Assembly (NCBI RefSeq): GCF_002114285.1
Contig: NZ_NEDJ01000031.1
Location: 1 to 36,389 of the forward strand
DNA from: Halorubrum ezzemoulense DSM 17463
GTDB taxonomy: Archaea; Halobacteriota; Halobacteria; Halobacteriales; Haloferacaceae
Reading direction: 5' to 3'
DNA: 36,389 nucleotides
Each line of letters begins with the position of its first letter. Within the stretch, counting starts at the first letter, position 1. The notes under the pieces were generated by a model. The model was not told the origin of the DNA and did not search any database. It saw only the letters and a program-made list of their open reading frames with translations. Positions 1 through 6,758 of this stretch are shown here, piece by piece. Made by a program: the position numbers and the translations under genes.

Positions 1-4
1 GTGA

Positions 5-544
5 GTGGGGGCGAGGGGGAGGGGGGGGGGGACGGGGGGGGAGGCGCCCGGGGCGGGGAGTCGGTGGCACCGGATCGGCGACGACGCCACGCTCCGCAAG
101 CGGTACGCGCCGCGGTTCGCGGCGGCCGAGCCGTACCGGCTCCGGACGCCGAGCCGACGGCGGGTGTACGAGGGGTTCGCGACGCGGTGTGACGAATCGG
201 TCGCCGCGGCGGTGCTCCGCGCGCTCGATGCCGAGGTCGGCGCCGATTCGCGCGGAGCCGCGGGTCCAGACTCTGAGGAGACCCGCATCCGCGCCTACGC
301 GGTGGGCGCCCGCGAAGGCGCCCTCGACCGCACCCTCCGGCGGGCCTGCGAGGACGCGGGTCTCGGGAGCCCCTCGACGTTCACGCGGATAAAACGGCTC
401 CTGCGGGAGGCCGAGCTGATCGAGACCGTCTCCGAGCCGCAACCGGTCGGGCGCCCGCGCGAGCGGCTCGTGGCGCGCGGCGCGCTCGCGGCGGCGGAGA
501 CGGCGGAAGAGACGGTCGCGGCGGTTCGCGGCGTAACAGGGTGA
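5..544 (+). CDS. TbsP/DUF5821-family transcriptional regulator, C-terminal part (partial or frameshifted)
   Basis: The region from about codon 20 matches, from memory, the C-terminal half of haloarchaeal TbsP-type regulators (DUF5821). It has a segment like RYAPRFAAAEPYRLRTP, then a winged-helix-like part with STFTRIKRLLREAELIE and a closing VGRPRERL. These are DNA-binding proteins linked to central-carbon gene control in Haloferax. The usual N-terminal half is missing. A TGA at 2-4 lies in this frame and GTG at 5 is the only early start, while the neighbouring frame is open to the window edge and encodes a Gly/Glu/Asp-rich linker. Runs of 11 G (21-31) and 8 G (34-41) lie at the junction. A one-base indel there, real or from sequencing, would split an intact gene. 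Family call is fairly sure; the true start is not. Confidence 0.7.
   Translation: MGARGRGGGTGGEAPGAGSRWHRIGDDATLRKRYAPRFAAAEPYRLRTPSRRRVYEGFATRCDESVAAAVLRALDAEVGADSRGAAGPDSEETRIRAYAVGAREGALDRTLRRACEDAGLGSPSTFTRIKRLLREAELIETVSEPQPVGRPRERLVARGALAAAETAEETVAAVRGVTG
21..41 (+). repeat. G homopolymer tracts (11 G and 8 G)
   Basis: An 11-base G run at 21-31 is followed by AC and an 8-base G run at 34-41. They lie where the Gly-rich linker frame (frame 1) and the DUF5821 domain frame (frame 2) must join. Removing one G would fuse the frames. Confidence 0.85.
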
Positions 545-586
545 GAAGCGTTCGGACGCCCGTCACCGGACGTCATTCCGGACGGA

Positions 587-2107
587 TCAGTCGTCTTTCG
601 TCTTGATGTCCGCCGAGAGGCCCTGCGCCATCTCGATCTCCTTCGAGTTGTTCAGGGTCCATGCGGTGCGGTCGGTGACGGCCTCGATCGCCTCCCGGGC
701 GGAGGGGTAGCCGTTGCCGGACTTCTTCACGCCGCCGAAGGGGAGCTGGACCTCGGCGCCGATGCACGGGAGGTTGCCGTACGCCAGCCCCAGCTCGGCG
801 CGGTCGCGGTAGTAGTTGATCTGTCGGTAGTCCTCGGAGATGATCGCGCCAGCCAGCCCGTAGTCGGTGTCGTTCTGGATCTCGACGGCCTCCTCGATGT
901 CGCCGTCGTACTCCATGAGCGCGACGTGGGGTCCGAACACCTCCTCGTGAGTACACGTCAGGTCGGCGTGGGCGTCGGCCTCGTAGACGAACGGACCGAC
1001 CCAGTAGCCGTCCTCGTGGCCGTCTGGGATCTCCTCGTCGTCGAGCTCGGTCCGGTCGACGAGCACGTTCACGCCCTCCTCGCGGGCCGCCTCGTTGTTT
1101 CGGGTGACCTTCTCGCGGTGTTCCTCCTCGATGAGCGGCCCCATGAAGGTGTCCTCGTCGAGGGGGTCGCCGACCGCGACCGACTCCGCGACCTCGACGA
1201 ACCGCTCCTTGAACTCGTCGTACACGTCTGTGTGGACGATCAGGCGCTCGGAGGAGACGCAGCGCTGACCGGTCGTCTTGAACGAGGACATCACCGCGGA
1301 GTGGACCGCGACGTCGAGGTCCGCCTCCTCGGTGACCACGATCGCGTTCTTGCCGCCCATCTCGCAGGCGGCGCGCTTGCCGGCGACGCCGCCGAGCTTC
1401 TCTTGGATGTGGTGGCCGACCTCGGCCGAGCCGGTGAAGATGACGGTGTCGACGTCGTCGTTCTCGACGATCGCGTTGCCCGCGTCGCCGAACCCCTGTA
1501 CCATGTTGAACACGCCGTCGGGGATGCCGGCGTCGTCGAACATCTCTGCGATGATCTGCGCGCACCACGGCGTCTGCTCGGCCGGCTTGAACACGACGGT
1601 GTTCCCCTCGACCAGCGCAATGGCCATGTGCCAGTAGGGGATCGCGACCGGGAAGTTCCACGGCGTGATACAGCCGGTGACGCCGCGCGGTTTCCGTCGC
1701 ATGTACGCGTCCTTCGAGGGGATCTCCGAGGGGACGATGTCTCCCTTCGGATGCCGGGCGTCGCCAGCGGCCCACTCGACCATGTGCGCGGCCTCGACCA
1801 CGTCCGCCTTCCCCTCGCTGATCTCTTTCCCGCACTCCTTGGTGACGATCTCCCCGAGCTCGTCGGTCCGGTCGCGGAGCTCGTGGTACACGTCCCAGAG
1901 GTACTCCGCGCGCTGGATCCGCGAGAGCTCGCGCCACTCCTCGAACGCCGCGTCCGCTGCGTCGGCCGCGCGGTCGACGTCCTCGGGGGTCCCCTGACGG
2001 AACTCTCCGAGCGTCTCTCCGGTCGCGGGGTTCTCGCTCTCGAAGGTCTCGGACCCGTCGCCGTCGACCCACTCGCCGTCGATGTAGTGCTGGTAGGGCT
2101 GCGCCAT
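587..2107 (-). CDS. Aldehyde dehydrogenase family protein, probable 1-pyrroline-5-carboxylate dehydrogenase
   Basis: This 506-residue cytosolic NAD(P)-dependent aldehyde dehydrogenase has the full family core: PWNFP with Asn151, the KPAE cofactor motif around Lys174, FTGS at 224-227, general base Glu249 in CEMGGKN and catalytic Cys283 in TTGQRCVSS. Length is normal. The start at 2107 (MAQPYQHYI) is preferred over an in-frame upstream one at 2206, because a TATA-like element sits about 30 nt upstream and the protein then begins like its family. Proline dehydrogenase lies about 1.3 kb away on the same strand with a Bat-type regulator between, so oxidation of glutamate semialdehyde/P5C to glutamate is the likely reaction. 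That substrate is inferred from context; the sequence alone would also allow another semialdehyde. Confidence 0.9.
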   Translation of the reverse strand: MAQPYQHYIDGEWVDGDGSETFESENPATGETLGEFRQGTPEDVDRAADAADAAFEEWRELSRIQRAEYLWDVYHELRDRTDELGEIVTKECGKEISEGKADVVEAAHMVEWAAGDARHPKGDIVPSEIPSKDAYMRRKPRGVTGCITPWNFPVAIPYWHMAIALVEGNTVVFKPAEQTPWCAQIIAEMFDDAGIPDGVFNMVQGFGDAGNAIVENDDVDTVIFTGSAEVGHHIQEKLGGVAGKRAACEMGGKNAIVVTEEADLDVAVHSAVMSSFKTTGQRCVSSERLIVHTDVYDEFKERFVEVAESVAVGDPLDEDTFMGPLIEEEHREKVTRNNEAAREEGVNVLVDRTELDDEEIPDGHEDGYWVGPFVYEADAHADLTCTHEEVFGPHVALMEYDGDIEEAVEIQNDTDYGLAGAIISEDYRQINYYRDRAELGLAYGNLPCIGAEVQLPFGGVKKSGNGYPSAREAIEAVTDRTAWTLNNSKEIEMAQGLSADIKTKDD

Positions 2108-2131
2108 GTTCGAGACATCCGGTCGGCACGT

Positions 2132-2142
2132 CCAAATAACCC
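2132..2142 (-). promoter_or_regulatory. TATA box of the aldehyde dehydrogenase gene
   Basis: The minus strand reads GGGTTATTTGG, centred about 30 nt upstream of the ATG at 2107. This is the spacing expected for a leaderless haloarchaeal transcript and supports the shorter start. Confidence 0.6.
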
Positions 2143-2196
2143 ACCCTACCATGGTCGGTAAGGTCTTTGTGATGTAGTGCCAAACATGCGGTACCA

Positions 2197-2934
2197 ATGG
2201 CGACAACCGAACCAGAAGGGGCGAGCGAGTGGGCCGGAACCCGGCTCACGCTCGACCTCTGGCATCCGAACTGCTGGGCGATCGAGGCGACGAAAAAGAC
2301 CGGCGGCGGCGTCCTCGCACACGCGATCTACAACTCACCGATGGCCGAAAGCGACGCGCCGAACACGGTGAACGGCCTGTTCACGGCGTTCGGAGACACG
2401 AACGAGGAGGTCGAAGCGTTGCTCGACGCGATCCGCGAGTCCGACCGCGCGGGGAACCTCTTGGAGCTACAGGAGCGGTTCGGGCGCGCTCGGGACGCCC
2501 CGGGCAACGTCGTCCGCGAGTTCTTCTTGGAGTACGACCCGGGCGACATGGTGTGTCCGACGCTTTTGGAACACGGCTTCGTCCACAGCGCGCCGGTCCG
2601 GATCGAGGGCGGACGGGAGGAGTGGCAGGTGTGTTTCGTCGGCGAGCGCACCGAGATCCGGGAGTCGCTCGACGCGGTTCAGGCGGCGGCCGGCGCGGAG
2701 GTGACGGTGGAGTCGATGTCGTCGTCGGGCCACGCCGGGCGGACCCCCCGCGAGCAGCGGCTCGACACGCTGACCACGACACAGCGGAAGGTGTACGAAC
2801 ACGCCCGCGAAGCGGGCTACTACGAGTGGCCCCGAGAGGCGTCGACGCGCGAGCTCGCCGACGACATGGAGGTCTCGAAGACGACGCTGCTCGAACACCT
2901 GCGGAAGGCGGAGTCGAAGCTACTGGACCCGTGA
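2197..2934 (+). CDS. Bat-type helix-turn-helix regulator (HTH_10), probable control of proline catabolism
   Basis: This 245-residue protein has an N-terminal sensor-like domain (about 1-175, opening TRLTLDLWHPNCWAIE) and a C-terminal HTH_10 domain of the bacterio-opsin-activator type (about 188-245). The latter is recognised by LTTTQRKVYEHAREAGYYEWPREASTRELADDMEVSKTTLLEHLRKAESKLL. No transmembrane segment or PAS/GAF domain is evident. It is transcribed divergently from the aldehyde dehydrogenase with only 89 bp between the start codons, and proline dehydrogenase follows downstream on the opposite strand. Local control of these two genes is therefore the simplest reading. That target is inferred; the family assignment is strong. 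Confidence 0.85.
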   Translation: MATTEPEGASEWAGTRLTLDLWHPNCWAIEATKKTGGGVLAHAIYNSPMAESDAPNTVNGLFTAFGDTNEEVEALLDAIRESDRAGNLLELQERFGRARDAPGNVVREFFLEYDPGDMVCPTLLEHGFVHSAPVRIEGGREEWQVCFVGERTEIRESLDAVQAAAGAEVTVESMSSSGHAGRTPREQRLDTLTTTQRKVYEHAREAGYYEWPREASTRELADDMEVSKTTLLEHLRKAESKLLDP

Positions 2935-3052
2935 ACGGCAGTGTCGACTGCGGAGCGAGTGTTACAGCGCGTCGAGCGCGGTACGGTATTTAAATATCCG
3001 CGAGCGACAGCGCCGATTGGTTATGAATGAAGGCGGTGGCGCGTGCCTGCGA

Positions 3053-3073
3053 GCGGCCGCTATCGGCGGCCGC
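3053..3073. repeat. Paired GCGGCCGC palindromes
   Basis: The 8-bp palindrome GCGGCCGC occurs at 3053-3060 and again at 3066-3073, separated by TATCG. The two copies can pair into a short hairpin. Confidence 0.8.
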
Positions 3074-3093
3074 GAGTCAGCACGCGCGAGGGA

Positions 3094-3126
3094 GTCAGTC
3101 GCCGGAGCGAAGCGACGGCGACTGAC
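3094..3126. repeat. 11-bp perfect inverted repeat (hairpin)
   Basis: GTCAGTCGCCG at 3094-3104 is exactly complementary in reverse to CGGCGACTGAC at 3116-3126, with an 11-nt loop. No adjacent T-run is present, so a terminator role is not supported. Confidence 0.85.
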
Positions 3127-3183
3127 GAGGTTGGGGAGGCGTGAGGCGCCGTGCGGTCGCGGTCGGGTAGGGACTCGAAGGGG

Positions 3184-3279
3184 CAGTCGCGAGGACGGCG
3201 CAGGTGACGTAAGGACCGCAAGGAGCGGGCGAAGCGAGCGACTGAGGACCGCAGCGAGCGTGCGCCGTCCTCGCGACTG
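3184..3279. repeat. 19-bp perfect inverted repeat enclosing short direct repeats
   Basis: The 19 bases at 3184-3202 are the exact reverse complement of 3261-3279. The 58-nt interior carries two copies of AGGACCGCA (3212-3220 and 3245-3253). Such a long perfect stem is unusual for an ordinary intergenic region. Confidence 0.85.
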
Positions 3280-3451
3280 GGGCCTTGGAACTGTTTGCCG
3301 CCGATCTGCTAGCGACCATTTATAACCGAGCGGCCGGGGATTTGGAGGCGTCCGTCGTCGGTCGTTCAATCGCTGATAAACGGCGGACGCAAAACTCACA
3401 CGCCGATTGATAAGTCGTAGCGCCCGATCGCCGGTCTTTGCCCCGGTTCGT

Positions 3452-4318
3452 TCAGTTCCCGACGATCGCGCGCAGCGCGAACAGGGCGTTCGACTTGCGC
3501 TCCCGGATCCGCCGGTAGCAGTAGGAGAACCACTTGGAGCCGTACGGGATGTACTGGTAGACTTTCACGTCGTCTTCGGCCGCGAGTTCGAACTGCGCCG
3601 ACTCCCGGACGCCGGTCAGCATCTGGACCTCGTAGGGGGTCCCGTGGTCGGCGTACAGCTGCTTCGCGTAGTCGATCATCGCGGGGTCGTGGCTCCCGAC
3701 AGCGACGCCGTCGTCGAACGCCTCGAACATGTATGCGAGGCAGTCGCGGTACGACTCGTCGACGCGCGCCTTCTTCTTGTAGGAGATCTCGGCCGGCTCG
3801 TCGTACGCGCCCTTGACGAGTCGGACCTTCCCCGGGAGGTCGGCGAGCCGTTCGAGGTCCTCGCGGGTCCGCTTCAAGTTCGCCTGTACGCAGACGCCGA
3901 CGTTGCCGTCCGTCTCGACGGCGTGCCGTTCGAACGCGTCGAGCGTCACGTCGGTGGTCTCGTGGTCCTCCATGTCGATCCAGACGAAGGTGCCCGTCCC
4001 GTCCGGCCCGGTCGCGGACGGCGCGTTAGCCGCCTCGACGATGCGCGCCAGGTTCTCTTCGAAGACGTCGTCGGCGATGTCGAGGCCGATCTGGCTCGAT
4101 TTGACCGAGACGCAGGCGTCGACGCCGCGCTCCGCGATCGCCTCGACGAGGTCGACGTACGCGTTGGCGTCGGCGTCGGCGGGGGGCCGTTCCTCGTAGT
4201 GTTCGCCGAGCAGGTTCAGGATGCCGGCCACGCCGCGGTTGTTGAGCCCCTCGACGTGAGCGAGCGCCGCCTCCGGCGTCTCCCCGGCGACAAAGTTGCT
4301 CGCGATGGGCGGGATCAT
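3452..4318 (-). CDS. Proline dehydrogenase (PRODH), monofunctional
   Basis: This 288-residue flavoenzyme oxidises proline to pyrroline-5-carboxylate, the first step of proline catabolism. It shows the TIM-barrel PRODH signatures in order: VSVKSSQIGL (71-80), IDMED (114-118), VCVQANLKRT (142-151), VRLVKGAYDE (165-174), GSHD (208-211), YEVQMLTG (229-236) and the substrate-carboxylate arginine pair in YCYRRIRER (266-274). Size fits the single-domain form rather than bifunctional PutA. An open frame extends to 4441, but a strong TATA box at 4341-4350 lies 28 nt from the ATG at 4318, so I take MIPPIASNF as the start. Confidence 0.92.
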   Translation of the reverse strand: MIPPIASNFVAGETPEAALAHVEGLNNRGVAGILNLLGEHYEERPPADADANAYVDLVEAIAERGVDACVSVKSSQIGLDIADDVFEENLARIVEAANAPSATGPDGTGTFVWIDMEDHETTDVTLDAFERHAVETDGNVGVCVQANLKRTREDLERLADLPGKVRLVKGAYDEPAEISYKKKARVDESYRDCLAYMFEAFDDGVAVGSHDPAMIDYAKQLYADHGTPYEVQMLTGVRESAQFELAAEDDVKVYQYIPYGSKWFSYCYRRIRERKSNALFALRAIVGN

Positions 4319-4340
4319 GCGATCACTGCGGATCCGGAGC

Positions 4341-4350
4341 GGTATATAAT
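4341..4350 (-). promoter_or_regulatory. TATA box of proline dehydrogenase
   Basis: The minus strand reads ATTATATACC, centred 28 nt from the ATG at 4318. It is among the clearest TATA boxes in the window and rules against translation from the upstream in-frame start at 4441. Confidence 0.75.
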
Positions 4351-4499
4351 GGCACCCGACCAATTGTTCCGAAGACATATTCCTGTATAAAATTTTTTCA
4401 GTCCCACTACCAGCCGATTCATCGATCTGCCGCGCGCTCACCGACCATGGACGGGTCGGGGTTAAGGTAGCCGAATGTGCTCGGGACTATCGGAAACAT

Positions 4500-5789
4500 A
4501 TGTCACGGAATACCACGGGCATGACGGATCGGCGGACGCTGCTGAAACTGACCGGCGGTGCGGGACTCGTCGGACTGTCGGGCTGTCTCAGCACGACTGA
4601 CGACGGCAGTGACGGCAGCGACGGCAGTGACGGCAGCGACGGCGGCGACGGCGGCGACGGCGGCGACTCGACCGAGGCCTACGAGATCGGGATGGTCGAC
4701 TCCCAGACCGGGTCGCTGTCGGCGTTCGGCGAGCGGAACCAGCGCGGCGTCGACCTCGCCCTCTCGATGGTCAACGAGGTCGGCATTAACGGGCGAGACC
4801 TCGACATCGTCGTCGAGGACTCCGAGAGCGAGAACCAGGGCGGGATCGCTGCCGCCCAGAAGCTCGTCAATCAGGACGGCGTGCCGTTCCTGATCGGCGC
4901 GGTCGGCTCCGGCGTCTCGCTGGCCATCTACGAGAGCGTCATCGAAGGAACGGATGTCGTTCAGCTGAGCCAGAACTCCACCGGGCTCAACCTCACCGAG
5001 TTCCCGGGACTGCTCCGGATGTCGCCGTCGGGGCGGAGCCAGTCGCTCGCGCTCTCGAACCTCATCAGCGACGACGGCTACGACGAGGTTGCGATCACCT
5101 ACGTCAACAACGACTACGGCCAGAGCCTCACGGACGCGTTCGTCGACGCGTACGAGGGCGAGGTCGTCTACAACACGCCGCACGATCAGGACCAGCAGTC
5201 GTACTCCAGCGTCATCTCGGAGATGAACAGCTCCGGCGCCGACGCGTGGCTGTTCATCACCTACCAGGCCGAGTTCGCGACGATGGTCAACGAGGTGTTC
5301 TCCTCGGGGTACGAGGCGCAGTTCTACGGCGCCGACTCCGTCTCCGGCGACAACGTGCTCGAGAACACCCCGGAGGGGAGCATCGAGGGGATGAAGATCG
5401 TCGTTCCGTCCGCGCCCGTCGAGGAGGAGAACTACCAGTCGTTCGCGGACACCTTCGAGTCGGAGTACGGCCGGCAGCCGACCTCGTGGGCGGCGTACGC
5501 GTACGACTGCGTGATCAACGCCGCCTTGGCGATCCAGGCCGCGGACGAGTTCACGGGGGCGGCGCTCCAGGACACCGTCCGGCGCGTCTCCGGGCCGGAG
5601 GGCGAGACGGTGACTTCGTTCGAGGCCGCGAGCGGGATCCTCGCGGACGGCGGCGGACCGGACGACGTCGACTACCAGGGGGTCAGCGGCCCCATCGACT
5701 TCGACGAGAACGGGGACCCGATCGGCTTTCTTCAGGTCCTGGAGGTCCAGGACCACGCGTACGAAGGCATCGACTTCATCGAAGGCTAA
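4500..5789 (+). CDS. livJ: Branched-chain amino acid-type ABC transporter, substrate-binding lipoprotein
   Basis: This 429-residue protein starts with a Tat lipoprotein signal: RR at 11-12, a hydrophobic stretch and lipobox LSGC with lipidated Cys29. An Asp/Gly/Ser linker (about 34-57) leads to a type 1 periplasmic-binding fold of the Peripla_BP_6/LivJ family, recognised by EIGMVDSQTGSLSAFGERNQRGVDLALSMVNEVGI and NDYGQSLTDAFVDAYEGEVV. It would sit on the outer face of the membrane and deliver ligand to the permease encoded next. A second Met at codon 8 (4521) is an alternative start that keeps the whole signal. A TATA-like GGTTAAGG lies near 4460-4467. The real ligand could be an amino acid, urea or a small acid; sequence does not decide. 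Confidence 0.9.
   Translation: MSRNTTGMTDRRTLLKLTGGAGLVGLSGCLSTTDDGSDGSDGSDGSDGGDGGDGGDSTEAYEIGMVDSQTGSLSAFGERNQRGVDLALSMVNEVGINGRDLDIVVEDSESENQGGIAAAQKLVNQDGVPFLIGAVGSGVSLAIYESVIEGTDVVQLSQNSTGLNLTEFPGLLRMSPSGRSQSLALSNLISDDGYDEVAITYVNNDYGQSLTDAFVDAYEGEVVYNTPHDQDQQSYSSVISEMNSSGADAWLFITYQAEFATMVNEVFSSGYEAQFYGADSVSGDNVLENTPEGSIEGMKIVVPSAPVEEENYQSFADTFESEYGRQPTSWAAYAYDCVINAALAIQAADEFTGAALQDTVRRVSGPEGETVTSFEAASGILADGGGPDDVDYQGVSGPIDFDENGDPIGFLQVLEVQDHAYEGIDFIEG
4602..4664 (+). repeat. Seven 9-bp tandem units in the livJ linker
   Basis: Four units of GACGGCAGT/C are followed by three of GACGGCGGC with no interruption, encoding Asp-Gly-Ser and Asp-Gly-Gly triplets. The repeat number could vary by slippage without changing frame. 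Confidence 0.9.
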
Positions 5790-5798
5790 TCCCGACCG

Positions 5799-6758
5799 AT
5801 GACCGTCCTCGGATACCTGGCTAACGGATTGGTGTTCAGCAGCATCATCGTCCTCGGCAGCATCGGGCTGTCGCTGGTGTACAGCATCGCGGACTTCGCG
5901 AACTTCGCGCACGGCGACACGATGACGATCGGTGCGTACTCGGCGCTCGTGACCTTCGGCGCCGTCGGCGGGCTCGGCGGCGCGGTGTTGGGGCTCCCGT
6001 ACGGCTTCTTCCTGGCCTTGGTCGTCGGGATCGCAGTCGCCGCGGTCGTGGCGGTCGCCACGGAGAAGCTCATCTACGAGCCGCTCGACGTCGACTCGAT
6101 CGGCCTGCTGATCACGTCGATCGGGATTGCGTTCATCTACCGCGCGGTGATCCAGATCCGGTTCGGCTCCGACTTCACCCGGTTCGACGTCCGGCCGCTG
6201 CGGCCGATCGAGCCGCTGGTGCCGTACGGCGTCCGGATAACGCTCCACGACGTCGCGATATTCGGATCGGCGGTGGCGCTCGTCGTCGGGCTCCACGTCC
6301 TGCTCCAGTACACCGACCTCGGTCGGAAGATGCGCGCGATGGCGGACAACCCCGACCTCGCGCGGGTTAGCGGTATCCGGACGAAGCGGGTCAAGCTGTG
6401 GACGTGGGTCATCGGCGCCGGGCTCGCCGGCGCGGGCGGCGTGTTCCTCGGACTGTTCAATCAGCTCGCGCCCCGGATGGGCTTTAACCTCCTGTTGGTG
6501 ATCTTCGCGGCGGTGATCCTCGGCGGGATAGGCTCCGTCTACGGCGCGATGGCGGGCGGGTTCCTCATCGGCATGATAAACCAGCTAACGCCGTTCTTCT
6601 CCAACGTGGTCGAGGCGCTACCGATCCGTCCGAACTGGCTCGCGACCGTGATCGAGAACATGATCACCATCGAGTACGCGAACGCGATTGCGTTCGTGAT
6701 CATGGTCGTCGTGCTGTTGGTCCGGCCCAACGGGATCGCCGGGGAGGGCGCGACGTGA
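5799..6758 (+). CDS. livH: Branched-chain amino acid-type ABC transporter permease LivH
   Basis: This 319-residue integral membrane protein has about eight hydrophobic segments and typical LivH features. These are an N-terminal GLVFSSIIVLGSIGLSLVYSIADFANFAHGD, the central LGRKMRAMADNPDLARVSGI (the coupling-helix region that contacts the ATPases) and VIFAAVILGGIGSVYGAMAGGFLIGM. It forms the translocation path with LivM. The ATG lies 9 nt after the livJ stop, and its own stop overlaps the livM start by 4 bp, so it belongs to one operon. Confidence 0.93.
   Translation: MTVLGYLANGLVFSSIIVLGSIGLSLVYSIADFANFAHGDTMTIGAYSALVTFGAVGGLGGAVLGLPYGFFLALVVGIAVAAVVAVATEKLIYEPLDVDSIGLLITSIGIAFIYRAVIQIRFGSDFTRFDVRPLRPIEPLVPYGVRITLHDVAIFGSAVALVVGLHVLLQYTDLGRKMRAMADNPDLARVSGIRTKRVKLWTWVIGAGLAGAGGVFLGLFNQLAPRMGFNLLLVIFAAVILGGIGSVYGAMAGGFLIGMINQLTPFFSNVVEALPIRPNWLATVIENMITIEYANAIAFVIMVVVLLVRPNGIAGEGAT

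Larger units (their letters stand above)
2935..3451. other. Non-coding island with inverted repeats and inward-facing TATA-like boxes
   Basis: This 517-bp gap is the only stretch over 300 bases without a convincing gene. ORFs across it on both strands would give Arg-rich, low-complexity proteins unlike the acidic neighbours, so I read it as non-coding. It holds a palindromic AT box (2987-2996), two GCGGCCGC copies (3053-3060, 3066-3073), an 11-bp hairpin (3094-3126), a 19-bp perfect inverted repeat (3184-3202 with 3261-3279) and a second AT box TTTATAA (3319-3325). A weaker imperfect stem pairs 3348-3357 with 3381-3390. The layout resembles a dispersed repeat, MITE-like element or structured RNA. 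Confidence 0.6.

Noticed and set aside
3017..3325. A 102-codon ORF on the plus strand, and a longer one on the minus strand, across the repeat island
   Set aside because: Although ATG 3023 follows a TATA-like box, the product is Arg-rich and low complexity, unlike the acidic proteome, and the DNA is dominated by inverted repeats.
3348..3390. Stem with arms 3348-3357 and 3381-3390 as a terminator
   Set aside because: The stem has a mismatch and no U-tract follows in either direction.
2108..4372. Shared ACCAAT words near the aldehyde dehydrogenase and proline dehydrogenase promoters as a common operator
   Set aside because: The hexamer is too short and its spacing and orientation are not consistent between the sites.
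4319..4441. N-terminal extension of proline dehydrogenase to ATG 4441
   Set aside because: A clear TATA box lies inside the extension, 28 nt from the ATG at 4318, and the extension resembles no PRODH N-terminus.
4503..6296. A 597-codon minus-strand ORF opposite livJ and livH
   Set aside because: It has no family resemblance and is rich in Arg, Asp and Val as expected from antisense reading of GC-rich genes.
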